Shown: positions 53,197-62,027 of the stretch, piece by piece
Numbering within the stretch: position 1 is the stretch's first letter
Layout of the letters: every line of letters begins with the position of its first letter
Source of the DNA: Mesorhizobium sp. INR15
GTDB taxonomy: Bacteria; Pseudomonadota; Alphaproteobacteria; Rhizobiales; Rhizobiaceae
Direction of reading: 5' to 3'
Assembly: GCF_015500075.1 (NCBI RefSeq)
Contig: NZ_CP045496.1
Coordinates: 1,870,001 to 1,934,000, forward strand
Length of the DNA: 64,000 bases
Notes under the pieces: model-generated
What the model was told of the DNA's origin: nothing
The model's database searches: none
Seen by the model: the letters and a program-made list of their open reading frames with translations, nothing else
Translations under genes and position numbers: made by a program

Positions 53197-53990
53197 GCCC
53201 TGAACCTGCTTCGGTTCAGCAGAGGCTCGGCGTCGAGGCCGATATGAGCATCGAGCAGCGACCGCGTGTAGGCTTGTGAGGGCACGGCGACGATCTGAGC
53301 CGTTGCGCCAAGCTCGACCAGCGCGCCGTGCCGGAACACCGCGATGCGCTCGGCCAGTTCGGCAGCCAGCGCGATGTCATGGCTGATGAACAGCAGTGTC
53401 ATGCCGTCCTCGGCCACCAACTGCCGAATAAGCGCGACGATCTCGGCTTGCACGATGGTGTCGAGGGCGCTGGTCGCTTCATCGGCGATGAGCAGTTTCG
53501 GCCCAGCCGCTATCGCGGCGGCGATTGCAACACGCTGCTTCTGGCCGCCGGAAAGCTGATGCGGAAAAGCACGCAAACCCGTGTCGGGATCGGGCAAGCG
53601 AACGCGTTCGAGCAAATTTCTCGCTTTGGCATAGGAGGCTGGCCAGTCGAGGCCGAGATGGGTGTGCGCGACCTCGGCGATTTGTTCGCCGACAGTCATC
53701 ACGGGGTCGAGACTTCCCGAAGGGTCCTGGAAGATGAAGCCGATATCGCGGCCGCCAAGCGGCGTGCGGCCGAGCCCCGGCCATTCAATGGTTCCACTGA
53801 TTATCGAGGACGCAGGCAAGAGTCCGGCAATGGCCAGCGCCAGCGTACTCTTGCCTGATCCGCTTTCACCGATGATGGCCAGCCGCTCGCCTGCCGCGAC
53901 ATCAAGGCTGATATTCTTTAGCGCCGCCACGGTGCCACCGTCGCGGCGGTAGGCAATCGTCAGGTCGCGGACCCAAAGCAGCGCCGTCAT
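53193..53990 (-). CDS. Peptide ABC importer 2, ATP-binding protein (DppD type)
   Basis: 265 aa. Walker A GESGSGKSTLALAIAG near residue 40, Q-loop GFIFQDPSGSLDP, signature LSGGQKQRVAIAAAIA near 155, Walker B LLIADEATSALDT, and H-loop LFISHDIAL. Shorter than usual for DppD because the C-terminal oligo_HPY tail with its Cys is largely missing (ends LDAEPLLNRSRFRA). Coupled by 4-nt overlaps. Confidence 0.88.
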   Translation of the reverse strand: MTALLWVRDLTIAYRRDGGTVAALKNISLDVAAGERLAIIGESGSGKSTLALAIAGLLPASSIISGTIEWPGLGRTPLGGRDIGFIFQDPSGSLDPVMTVGEQIAEVAHTHLGLDWPASYAKARNLLERVRLPDPDTGLRAFPHQLSGGQKQRVAIAAAIAAGPKLLIADEATSALDTIVQAEIVALIRQLVAEDGMTLLFISHDIALAAELAERIAVFRHGALVELGATAQIVAVPSQAYTRSLLDAHIGLDAEPLLNRSRFRA

Positions 53991-54817
53991 GACAGGCCCT
54001 TTCTTACCGCGGTCGTCTCGACGACGCCTTCCCCGGCGAGATAGACGCCAAGCACGGTCAGCACCAAAGCGATGCCCGGAATGATCGACAGAAAGGGCGC
54101 GGTTCGCAGCACGGTGCGGCCCTCAGCAATCATGCCGCCCCAGGTAACGCGGTTGGGGTCGCCCAGGCCCAGGAACGACAGGGCTGCTTCGGTGAGGATC
54201 GCGGCGGCGACGATCACCGACGACAGCGCCAGCACCGGCGGCAAGGCATTGGGCAGCACTTCGCGAAAGGCGATCTCCAACGGATGCATGCCAATGGCGC
54301 GTGCGCCGGCAACATAGTCACGCTCGCGGATGGACAGTACTTCGGCGCGTGCCACGCGCGCGGGGCCGGTCCAGGTGCTCAGTGCGATCGCGATGACGAC
54401 AGCACCAAGCGACGGCCCGACAACGCTGACGAAAGCCAGCGCCAGAAGGAAGCCGGGTACGGTCTGGAAGGCGTCGGTGATCCGCATCAGCACCTCGTCG
54501 ACCAGGCCACCGGCAAAGCCGGCCAGCGTGCCGACCACGGCACCGACAACGAGTGCGGCGGCGGCCGCGGCGAGGCCAACGGCGAGCGACGTGCGCGCGC
54601 CATGGAATAGCTCGGCCAGCACATTGCGCCCGAGCCTGTCGGTGCCGAGCGGCAGCGACCAGTCCTGGAACGGCGGTAGCAGTGCCGGACCGGCAATCGA
54701 CTGCGGATCGGCGGGGAAGAACAGTGATGCCGAAAGCGCCATGGCAAACAGCGCCGCCAGAATGAGGGCGCCCGCGATGGCTTCGGGGGTGCGCAGGAAG
54801 CGGCGCATCGAACTCAT
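53987..54817 (-). CDS. Peptide ABC importer 2, permease (DppC type)
   Basis: 276 aa. First helix (AIAGALILAALFAMALSASL), DppC loop with LPLGTDRLGRNVLAELFHGA, EAA loop (YVAGARAIGMHPLEIAFREV) near residue 180, six helices in total. Overlaps dppB and the DppD-type gene by 4 nt. Confidence 0.9.
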   Translation of the reverse strand: MSSMRRFLRTPEAIAGALILAALFAMALSASLFFPADPQSIAGPALLPPFQDWSLPLGTDRLGRNVLAELFHGARTSLAVGLAAAAAALVVGAVVGTLAGFAGGLVDEVLMRITDAFQTVPGFLLALAFVSVVGPSLGAVVIAIALSTWTGPARVARAEVLSIRERDYVAGARAIGMHPLEIAFREVLPNALPPVLALSSVIVAAAILTEAALSFLGLGDPNRVTWGGMIAEGRTVLRTAPFLSIIPGIALVLTVLGVYLAGEGVVETTAVRKGLS

Positions 54818-55800
54818 GCACCGGCCTCGCTGGCACCGACGCGCGGGTCAAGGAAAGCATAAGCGATGTCGACGAGGAGGTTGATGATGATGACCAGGAC
54901 GGCGCTGGTGAGGATGATGCCGAGCAGCAGCGGCGTGTCACGCGCCGCTACCGCTTCCTGCGCCAGCCGGCCAAGGCCCGGAACGGAGAAGACGCTTTCG
55001 ATAACGACACTGCCGCCCAGCATCTGCGCCGATTGCAGGCCAAGCATGGTGACCAGCGGCAGCAGCGCATTGCGGGCGACGTGGTTGAGCACGATGCGGC
55101 GGCGGGGAAGACCCTTGGCGCGGGCGGCGAGGACAAAATCCTGCCGCCAGACCTCGGCCATGCCGGCGCGCATCATGCGCAGATAGAGCGCCAGGTAGAT
55201 GAAACCGAGCGCTGAGACCGGCAGGACGAGGTGGACGGCGATGTCGGCAGCGCTGTCGAGGCCGGTCCTGGAGGATGCCAGCGTTTCGATGCCGCCGATC
55301 GGTAGCCAGCGCAGGTCGACGGCGAAGACGACGATCAGCACAAGGCCGAGCCAGAAGCCGGGAACCGCGTAGAGCGCCAGCGAGCCGATCGACAGAAAAC
55401 GGTCGCGGAAGCTGCCTGGCCTAGCGCCGGCATAGATGCCGAGGGCCGAGCCGAGGCCGAAGGAAAGCGCGGTGGCACTGCCCATTAGAAACAGCGTCGT
55501 CGGCAGACGCTCCAGGACCACGTCGCGGATCGGACGATTGAAGGTGACGGATTGGCCGAGGTCGAGATGCAGCAGCGACCAGATGTAATTGGCCAGCCGC
55601 GTCAGTTCCGACTGGTCAAGGCCCCAGCGGTGGCGCAGCAATTCGATCATCCCGGCATCGCCGCCGGTCGACACGATATACGCGTCGACCGCGTCGCCCC
55701 GTGCTGCTTCAAGCAGCAGGAAGGTGCCAATGACAACAATCAGCAGCACGAAGATGCTGCCGACGAGGCGACGGCGGATGAGGGTGAGGGCGCGGGTCAT
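54814..55800 (-). CDS. Peptide ABC importer 2, permease (DppB type)
   Basis: 328 aa. First helix (GSIFVLLIVVIGTFLLLEAA) and the characteristic region after it, FGLGSALGIYAGARPGSFRD. EAA loop with FVLAARAKGLPRRRIVLNHV near residue 225, then FSVPGLGRLAQEAV and the ending FLDPRVG. Lies after a 280-bp gap with a large palindromic repeat from the binding-protein gene. Overlaps dppC by 4 nt. Confidence 0.9.
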   Translation of the reverse strand: MTRALTLIRRRLVGSIFVLLIVVIGTFLLLEAARGDAVDAYIVSTGGDAGMIELLRHRWGLDQSELTRLANYIWSLLHLDLGQSVTFNRPIRDVVLERLPTTLFLMGSATALSFGLGSALGIYAGARPGSFRDRFLSIGSLALYAVPGFWLGLVLIVVFAVDLRWLPIGGIETLASSRTGLDSAADIAVHLVLPVSALGFIYLALYLRMMRAGMAEVWRQDFVLAARAKGLPRRRIVLNHVARNALLPLVTMLGLQSAQMLGGSVVIESVFSVPGLGRLAQEAVAARDTPLLLGIILTSAVLVIIINLLVDIAYAFLDPRVGASEAGA

Positions 55801-55849
55801 TTCATTATAGCGTTGGCCGTGAGGCCGGGCCTTAGGTGCGGCGCTTTAC

Positions 55850-56010
55850 GGCGCCCCCCTCTGTCCTGCCGGACATCTCCCCCACAGGTGGGGAGATTGG
55901 CAGCTTCAACGCGGCGCCCAATTCCGCAACGGCGGTGATTGGCGAAAACCATGGCGGCGGCCAATCTCCCCCCTTGTGCGGGAGATGTCCGGCAAGACAG
56001 AGGGGCGCGC
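55850..56010. repeat. Large intergenic inverted repeat inside the importer operon
   Basis: Arms of about 55 bases. The core GCCGGACATCTCCC...GGGGAGATTGGC at 55868-55901 returns inverted at 55960-55993, with 30 of 34 bases identical. The match extends outward through cccctctgtc. This is a type of palindromic repeat common between rhizobial genes. In the transcript it would fold into a stable hairpin between the binding-protein and permease genes and could protect the upstream mRNA, raising binding protein over permease. Confidence 0.75.
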
Positions 56011-56079
56011 AAAGGAACTCTCATCGCCAAAACTGAGCATTCGCCCAAGCGATGCGCAAGCCTGTCATGGAGGGGCCTG

Positions 56080-57690
56080 CTACCCTGCCAAATAGGTGTC
56101 CGCCCAGTTCGACACCGCCCAGCGTGGGTTGTTGGCGATGTTGGCGACCTTTTCACTCGCCACGCTGATGAAGCTCCATTCGGCGACGTTGATCAGCGGC
56201 AGGTTGGCCGCCACCTGTTTCTGGAATTCCTTGTAGAGGTCGGTTCGGGCTGAGGTGTCGAGCGTCTCGGACGCCTTGGAGATGAGCGCGTCGAGCGCGT
56301 CGTTCTTGTAGCCGCCCTGGTTGGAGAAGGGCACGCCGTCCGGAATGCCGCTCTGCACCAGGATGGTGGTGGAGATCGCCGGGTCGCCACGGAACACCGG
56401 CGGCCCGACCGCGAGGTCGAAGGCGTGGTCGGTGTAGACGGCCTTGATATGGGCGGCGGAGTCATTGTTGACCAGTTGCGCGTCGATGCCAATCGCGGCG
56501 AGCGCCTGGCGCAGATAGTCGCCGAACTGCTTAGTCTCGTTGAAATAGGGCGCGGGCAACAGCTTCAACGTGAAACGGTTGCCGTCGGCACCTTTCTTGT
56601 AGCCGGCTTCGTCGAGCAAGGCATTGGCCTTGGCAACGTCGAAAGCGTAGGTCGGCACATCGGCGGTATAGAACTGCGGATCGTTTTTCGGCACCGGGCC
56701 AGTGGCGGTGGCGGCATAGCCGAGGAATACGGTCTTGACGACGAAATCCTTGTCGATCGCATGCGCGATCGCCTGGCGTACCTTGAGGTCGGCGAGCTCC
56801 TTGCGGCGATGGTTGATCTCGACGACGAGCTGGTAGGTCAGCCCTTCATAGCCTTTGCTGATCACCTTCAGGCCCGGCACCTTGGAGATGCGGTCGAGGT
56901 CGGCCAGCGGCACGGCGGAAAAGGCGGCAAGCTGGATCTCCTCGGCCTCCAGCGCGCTTGCGGCCGAAGTGCGGTCGGGCAGCACCTGGTAGATGATCTC
57001 GTCGAGATAGGGCTGGTCCTTGCCCCAGTAGTCGGTGTTCTTCGCCAGCCGGTAATACTGTCCGGCCTTGTATTCGGCGAACTTGAACGGACCGGTGCCA
57101 ATCGGCGCATTGTTGGCCGGGTTTTCCTCGATCTTGCCGACCTCATAGATGTGCTTCGGCACGACGCTGCTCAGCGCCGGCAGTGCGTTGCGGATCAGCT
57201 GGAACGGTGTCGGCTTGGCGAATTTGAAAATGGCGGTCAGGTCATCGGGCGTGTCGACGGCGGCGAGATCCTTGAACACCGTGCGGCCGAGATTCTGCAG
57301 CGGCTTCCAGATTTGCAATGCGGAGAAGGCGACGTCGGCTGACGTAAAGGGCTTGCCGTCATGCCATTTGACACCCTCGCGCAACTTGAACGTTACGGAC
57401 AGGCCGTCGGCCGCACCCTCCCAACTGATCGCCAGCCGTGGATCGAGCCCGTCCTTGCCGGTGAAGGACGCCTCGGCCAGCGTTTCGACAATCTTGCTGG
57501 AAATGAAGAACACGCCGTTGGAAGCGACGATCGCCGGGTTGAGATTGCGCGGCTCGGAATCGGCGGCCAACACCAGCCGGCCGCCCTTCTTGGGCGTCTG
57601 TGTCCAGCCGATAGCCGGCATGGCGGTGGAGGCCAGCAGCATGGCTGAACCCGTCAACACCGTACGGCGCGAAACTGTGAACTCCGACAT
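56080..57690 (-). CDS. Peptide ABC importer 2, periplasmic binding protein (SBP family 5, Tat signal)
   Basis: 536 aa from ATG 57690 (AGGGGGAT upstream). The longer frame to 57837 would run through the operator region. The N-terminus has a twin-arginine motif, SRRTVLTGSAMLLASTAMPA, so export is probably by Tat as a folded protein. Family-5 features: LAADSEPRNLNPAIV, VKWHDGKPFTSADV near residue 95, and GTGPFKFAEYKAGQYY near 185. First gene of the operon 57690-51905. TCTGG-N5-CCAGA palindromes lie upstream. Substrate unknown; probably peptide-like given the neighbouring M24 enzyme. Confidence 0.92.
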   Translation of the reverse strand: MSEFTVSRRTVLTGSAMLLASTAMPAIGWTQTPKKGGRLVLAADSEPRNLNPAIVASNGVFFISSKIVETLAEASFTGKDGLDPRLAISWEGAADGLSVTFKLREGVKWHDGKPFTSADVAFSALQIWKPLQNLGRTVFKDLAAVDTPDDLTAIFKFAKPTPFQLIRNALPALSSVVPKHIYEVGKIEENPANNAPIGTGPFKFAEYKAGQYYRLAKNTDYWGKDQPYLDEIIYQVLPDRTSAASALEAEEIQLAAFSAVPLADLDRISKVPGLKVISKGYEGLTYQLVVEINHRRKELADLKVRQAIAHAIDKDFVVKTVFLGYAATATGPVPKNDPQFYTADVPTYAFDVAKANALLDEAGYKKGADGNRFTLKLLPAPYFNETKQFGDYLRQALAAIGIDAQLVNNDSAAHIKAVYTDHAFDLAVGPPVFRGDPAISTTILVQSGIPDGVPFSNQGGYKNDALDALISKASETLDTSARTDLYKEFQKQVAANLPLINVAEWSFISVASEKVANIANNPRWAVSNWADTYLAG

Positions 57691-57876
57691 ACTCAATCCC
57701 CCTATCGGCCGCCTCGGGCGGCATACCATGATGGGCGTCCACGGCAGACGCATCCAGGTGGCTTCGATTATGGCCGTTGTTGAGGGTTTCGCCAGAGACG
57801 GAATTGGCGCATCGTGGCGTGGCTTTGAAATTTTCATCCACTGGACCAGTTATGGAAGGATAGGTCGGCGCGCGTT

Positions 57877-57893
57877 ATCTGGTAAGACCAGAT
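57877..57893. promoter_or_regulatory. Operator-like palindrome (divergent promoter of importer 2 and M24 gene)
   Basis: ATCTGGTAAGACCAGAT, 7-bp arms and a 3-base centre. It resembles operators of FadR-subfamily GntR regulators (TGGT-N-ACCA type, for example PdhR). A shorter relative ACTGGACCAGT is at 57840-57850. No GntR gene is in the window. Confidence 0.6.
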
Positions 57894-57951
57894 TTGATGG
57901 CGAAACATCAAATTATCGGGATTTGACTGAGGATTCCGTATCTTCTCTATT

Positions 57952-57966
57952 TCTGGATGGACCAGA
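57952..57966. promoter_or_regulatory. Operator-like palindrome before the M24 peptidase gene
   Basis: TCTGGATGGACCAGA has the same TCTGG-N5-CCAGA layout as 57877 and lies 99 bases before the M24 start. Two spaced sites in one divergent promoter suggest cooperative binding. The rest of the 374-bp gap 57691-58064 holds no gene. Confidence 0.55.
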
Positions 57967-58064
57967 TGGGGCAATCTGATGCAGATTTGGACCCGCAACC
58001 TAGAGATCAGGAACAGGATGCGGGCGGCGTGGGGCCGATCAGCGGTAATTCACGGAGAGAGACG

Positions 58065-59255
58065 ATGAACATAGCCCCAGGCAAAGGCGCGGTCGGCAAT
58101 ATTCCCTTCGATCAGGCCAGGGTCGACCGGTTGATGGAGGAGGCCGGCATCGACGTGCTACTGGCGACGTCGAAGCACAACACGCAATATCTGCTCGGCG
58201 GCTACAAGTTCATCTTCTTCGCCGCCATGGATGCCATCGGCCATAGCCGCTACCTGCCCATCGTCCTCTACGAGAAAGGTGGTCCGGATCACGCGGCCTA
58301 TATCGGTAACCGCATGGAAGGCGCCGAACACCAGAACAATCCGTTCTGGACGCCGACGCTGCATGCCGCCTGCTGGGGCACGCTTGATGCTGCCAACCTC
58401 GCGGTCGAGCACCTGAGGAAGATCGGCAAGGGCACCGCCCGCATCGGCATCGAACCTGGCTTCCTGCCTTCGGACGCCTATGCGCTGATCCGCCATGCGC
58501 TGCCGGACGCCAAGCTGATCGATGCGACAGCCATGCTGGAGCGCATGCGAGCCATCAAGACCGATGCGGAACTGGAGAAGCTGCGCGTTGCTTCGGAACT
58601 GATCACGGACTCGATGCTGGCGACGATCGGCGCGGCCAGGGAAGGCTCGACCAAGAGCGAGATCATCGAGCAGCTGCGGCGCGAGGAAACCAATCGCGGC
58701 ATCCATTTCGAATATTGCCTGCTGACGCTGGGTTCCAGCCACAACCGCGCCGCCTCGCCGCAGGCGTGGAAGAAGGGCGAGGTGCTATCGATCGATTCCG
58801 GCGGCAATTATCACGGCTATATAGGCGACCTCTGCCGCATGGGAATTCTGGGCGAACCGGATGCCGAACTTGAGGATCTGCTGGCCGAGGTCGAGACGGT
58901 GCAGCAGGCTGCGTTCTCGAAGGTCAGGGCCGGCACGCTGGGCGGCGACATGATCTCCCATGCGGAGGGGGTGCTAAAGGCATCTAGGGTTGCCCCATAC
59001 ACTGATTTCTTCGCCCACGGCATGGGCCTGATCACGCATGAAGTGCCGTTCCTGATGACCAATCATCCGGTCGCCTATGAGGGCACCGATGCGGCCAGGC
59101 CGCTGGAGAAGAATATGGTCATCTCGGTCGAGACGACCATGCTTCACCCGACGCGCGGCTTCATCAAGCTGGAAGACACGCTGGCGATAACCGAGACCGG
59201 CTATGTGATGTTCGGCGATCGGGGCAGGGGCTGGAACAGGGGTGGGGTGGCCTAG
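58065..59255 (+). CDS. M24-family metallopeptidase (Xaa-Pro aminopeptidase type)
   Basis: 396 aa from ATG 58065 (GGAGA upstream). The N-terminal creatinase-like domain spans about 10-160 (RVDRLMEEAGIDVLLATSKH). The C-terminal pita-bread domain has the five metal ligands: Asp244 and Asp255 (SIDSGGNYHGYIGDL), His318 (FAHGMGLITHE), Glu356 (SVETTM) and Glu370 (KLEDTLAIT). All are intact, so it should be an active cytoplasmic hydrolase that removes N-terminal residues before Pro or cleaves a related amide. Divergent from importer 2, sharing operator-like sites. Confidence 0.9.
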   Translation: MNIAPGKGAVGNIPFDQARVDRLMEEAGIDVLLATSKHNTQYLLGGYKFIFFAAMDAIGHSRYLPIVLYEKGGPDHAAYIGNRMEGAEHQNNPFWTPTLHAACWGTLDAANLAVEHLRKIGKGTARIGIEPGFLPSDAYALIRHALPDAKLIDATAMLERMRAIKTDAELEKLRVASELITDSMLATIGAAREGSTKSEIIEQLRREETNRGIHFEYCLLTLGSSHNRAASPQAWKKGEVLSIDSGGNYHGYIGDLCRMGILGEPDAELEDLLAEVETVQQAAFSKVRAGTLGGDMISHAEGVLKASRVAPYTDFFAHGMGLITHEVPFLMTNHPVAYEGTDAARPLEKNMVISVETTMLHPTRGFIKLEDTLAITETGYVMFGDRGRGWNRGGVA

Positions 59256-59277
59256 CGCCGGCGGTGCGCCCCTCACC

Positions 59278-59417
59278 CGGATTGCCAAGACCGAATTGCA
59301 AAGAACAATTCGGGGCAATCCGACCTCTCCCCAAGATGAAGAGGAGTTGGGCATCACGGCGCCTTTCTCTTCTCCCCTGCGGGGAGAAGGTGGCCGCGTA
59401 GCGGCCGGATGAGGGGG
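59278..59417. repeat. Rhizobial intergenic palindromic repeats
   Basis: First part: nested hairpin with outer arms cggattgcc / ggcaatccg and inner arms ccgaattg / caattcgg (59278-59322). Second part: ttctcccc-tgc-ggggagaa next to tggccgc-gta-gcggcc (59371-59410). They lie between the convergent M24 and cupin genes and may serve as terminators in both directions. Confidence 0.65.
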
Positions 59418-59436
59418 CCTCCGCAACGCGGGGAGG

Positions 59437-59856
59437 CTACTTCCCACCCGGCGGAATAAGCCTGAAATCCGGCAACTCCCGCAAGCCCAGCTCCGGTCCG
59501 GCAGGTGAATAGACGACGAACAGTTGCATCGGGCTGTCACCCGTGTTGAGCGTCGAGTGAAAGCGGCTCTCCGGCACATAGATGGTGCAGCCAGGGCCGA
59601 CCTTGGCGACAACCGGGTTGCCCTTGTCGTCCTCGACCATCTGTTCACCATGGCCTGAAATGACGAAAATGATTTCCTCCGCGCCGGGATGATTGTGGCG
59701 CGTGTGGCCCTTGCCCGACGGCAGGTCGACGACGCCGCCGGAAAAGCGCGTCGCGCCGTTCACTTCGGGCGCGACGGTCAGCGACAGCTTGCCCCAGTCG
59801 AAGCCGAAGGCGCTGACGTCCTTTGGGTAGACAAACACCTTGTTCTTGTCGGTCAT
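59437..59856 (-). CDS. Cupin-domain protein
   Basis: 139 aa single cupin. Motif 1 is HTRHNHPGAEEIIFVISGHG with the metal-binding His-x-His and Glu; motif 2 is GPGCTIYVPESRFHSTLNTG with the last His. The metal site is complete, so an enzyme or small-molecule sensor role is possible. Starts possible at 59856 (chosen) or 59865, which overlaps the stop of the upstream gene as ATGA. Third gene of the operon starting at 61926. Function with its partners unknown. Confidence 0.82.
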   Translation of the reverse strand: MTDKNKVFVYPKDVSAFGFDWGKLSLTVAPEVNGATRFSGGVVDLPSGKGHTRHNHPGAEEIIFVISGHGEQMVEDDKGNPVVAKVGPGCTIYVPESRFHSTLNTGDSPMQLFVVYSPAGPELGLRELPDFRLIPPGGK

Positions 59857-59861
59857 CTCTC

Positions 59862-60719
59862 TCATCCCTTCTTTTTCTTCGTCTGGCCATCGAGCGTAAC
59901 GGCCTTGAAATCCGCGGTCTGTTTGGCGATGGCGGCTTCCGCCGGCAGCCGCTCCATCGAGCTTGCGCCATAGAAACCATGCAGGCCTTTGCAGCGGTCG
60001 AGAATGTAGCGGGCGTCGTCCGGCATCGAGATCGGTCCGCCATGGCAAAGCAGGATGACGTCCTTGCGCACCGAGCGGGCGGCATTGGCGATGGCGTCGA
60101 TCTCAACCACGCAGTCGTCGAGCGATTTTGCCGACGTGGCGCCGATAGAACCGCCTGTCGTCACGCCCATATGGGCGACGATGATGTCGGCACCGGCCTT
60201 GGTCATGGCGCGCGCTTCGTCGGGGTTGAAGACGTAGGGCGTGGTCAACAGGTCGAGCTTGTGCGCCTCGGCGATCATGTCGACCTCGAGGCCAAAGCCC
60301 ATGCCGGTCTCCTCGAAACTCTGCCGCATCTTCCCGTCGAACAGGCCTATGGTTGGAAAATTCTGCACGCCGGAAAAGCCCATCGTTTTCAATTCCGCCA
60401 GAAGCAGCGGCATGATGACGAAGGGATCGGTGCCGTTGACGCCGGCCAGCACCGGCGTCTTCTTGACCACCGGCAGCACCTCGTAGGCCATTTCCTTGAC
60501 GATCTCGTTGGCGTTGCCGTAGGCGAGCAGGCCGGCGGCCGAACCGCGGCCGGCCATGCGGTAGCGGCCGGAATTGTAGATGATGATGAGGTCGATGCCG
60601 CCGGCTTCCTCGGCCTTGGCCGACAGGCCGGTGCCGGCGCCGCCGCCGACGATCGGCACGCCCTTGTCGATCATTCCCCTGAATTTCTTCAGGATGTCCT
60701 TGCGCGGTATGGCAGTCAT
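59862..60719 (-). CDS. PEP-hydrolase-like TIM-barrel protein
   Basis: 285 aa. Matches the family of phosphoenolpyruvate hydrolase-like / TIM-barrel signal-transduction proteins that occur next to, or fused with, Tm-1-like proteins: IPIVGGGAGTGLSAK-type start (VPIVGGGAGTGLSAKAEEAG), YNSGRYRMAGRGSAAGLLAY, QNFPTIGLFDGKMRQSFEET, and HMGVTTGGSIGATSAKSLDD. Real reaction not established. Lies 10 nt after the Tm-1-like gene. Confidence 0.85.
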   Translation of the reverse strand: MTAIPRKDILKKFRGMIDKGVPIVGGGAGTGLSAKAEEAGGIDLIIIYNSGRYRMAGRGSAAGLLAYGNANEIVKEMAYEVLPVVKKTPVLAGVNGTDPFVIMPLLLAELKTMGFSGVQNFPTIGLFDGKMRQSFEETGMGFGLEVDMIAEAHKLDLLTTPYVFNPDEARAMTKAGADIIVAHMGVTTGGSIGATSAKSLDDCVVEIDAIANAARSVRKDVILLCHGGPISMPDDARYILDRCKGLHGFYGASSMERLPAEAAIAKQTADFKAVTLDGQTKKKKG

Positions 60720-60729
60720 GGTTCGTCTC

Positions 60730-61926
60730 TCACTGTCTGGCGATGTCGAGAAAAGCCGCGACCGCGGCTTTTGCGAATTCGGGATCGTTGATGTTCAGCG
60801 GCAGGCGCGTGATGCGGCGCGTGGCACTTGGCTTGATGGCGCGCTCGATGGCCTCGAACAGGGCTTCATCGGCTTCCGGATCGAAGAAGGCGCCGCCTTC
60901 GATGTCCAGCGCCGAGACGCCCTTTTCAGGAATGAGGAAATGTACCGGGCCTTCGCAGCGGCTCAGCTTTTCCCCGATCCACGCACCGATCTCGCGGTTC
61001 TCGGCCGGGGTGGTGCGCATCAGCGTGACGTTCGAATTGTGTTCGTAGAACAATCGTCCGCGGTATCTTTCCGGGATCGTTGCCGGTGCCCAGAAATTGA
61101 CCATGTCGAGCGCGCCAACCGAGCCGACATAAGGCAAGCGGGTGCGGGCGATGGCGCCGAAACGGTCCTCTGTCGCCGGCAGCACGCCGCCAAACAGCAG
61201 GTCGCAGACTTCCGTGGTGGTGATGTCGAGGATACCGGACAGTAGGCCGCTGTCGGCGAGCTTTTCCATGGCGCGGCCGCCGGTGCCGGTGGCATGGAAG
61301 ACCAGGCAGTCATAGGTCGAGCGAAGCTGGTCGGCGATGTCGGTCACGCAAGCGGTGGTGACACCGAACATGGTGAGGCCGATCGACGCCTTGCCGTCGG
61401 GCGCCGGCGCAGGCTTCGCCGCCATGCCTGATATCGCCTGGGCGGCGTTGTGCAGCACGGTGCGGGAAAGCCGGTTTAACCCGGCCATGTCGGTCACCGA
61501 CGGCATCATGACGATGTCGGAGACATCAACGTAAGGCGCGGTGTCACCGGAGGCGAGCGTCGAGATCATGATCTTGGGCAGGCCGAGCGGCAGTGCGCGC
61601 ATGCCTGAAGTGACAATCGAGGTGCCGCCGCCGCCGCCAATGCCGATGATGGCGGCAATGTCGCCCCTGGACTGGACAAAGCGGGCAAAAGCCTCGGCCA
61701 TGGCCGCCACCGAGGTGCCGCGATCGCCACTGCCCAGAACCGCATCCCTGCCATTCGGGTGATAGGTGGCAACCTCGCTGGCGGAGATGTCGACGGGCAC
61801 GGTGGCTTTGAGCGTTCCGACGTCGACGCGGGCAACAGTGGCGCCGGCAGCCATGATCGCGTCGGCCAGGAAAGCGAGCTCCTCGCCCTTGGTGTCGGCG
61901 GTGCCCACAACATAGATGCGCTTCAT
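60730..61926 (-). CDS. Tm-1-like ATP-binding protein (UPF0261)
   Basis: 398 aa from ATG 61926 (CGGGAG upstream). A longer frame to 62040 would cross the divergent promoter. Two-domain family whose plant member Tm-1 binds viral replicase; bacterial role unknown. N-terminal nucleotide-binding start KRIYVVGTADTKGEELAFLA, Gly-rich loop AAIIGIGGGGGTSIV near residue 95, and FHATGTGGRAMEKLADSG near 235. First gene of a three-gene unit with the PEP-hydrolase-like protein and cupin. Probably controlled by the divergent TetR regulator. Confidence 0.88.
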   Translation of the reverse strand: MKRIYVVGTADTKGEELAFLADAIMAAGATVARVDVGTLKATVPVDISASEVATYHPNGRDAVLGSGDRGTSVAAMAEAFARFVQSRGDIAAIIGIGGGGGTSIVTSGMRALPLGLPKIMISTLASGDTAPYVDVSDIVMMPSVTDMAGLNRLSRTVLHNAAQAISGMAAKPAPAPDGKASIGLTMFGVTTACVTDIADQLRSTYDCLVFHATGTGGRAMEKLADSGLLSGILDITTTEVCDLLFGGVLPATEDRFGAIARTRLPYVGSVGALDMVNFWAPATIPERYRGRLFYEHNSNVTLMRTTPAENREIGAWIGEKLSRCEGPVHFLIPEKGVSALDIEGGAFFDPEADEALFEAIERAIKPSATRRITRLPLNINDPEFAKAAVAAFLDIARQ

Positions 61927-62027
61927 AGCGGCTCCCGTTCCGTGGCGGGCCTGGTGTTTCGCCCGCCGTTTTCGCCAGACCGTTGGATGGCCATTGCAAT
62001 TTTTTGAGACGCGCGTATCGTATTGGT

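Noticed and set aside
56425..57342. 305-codon plus-strand frame
   Set aside because: Antisense of the Tat-signal binding protein.
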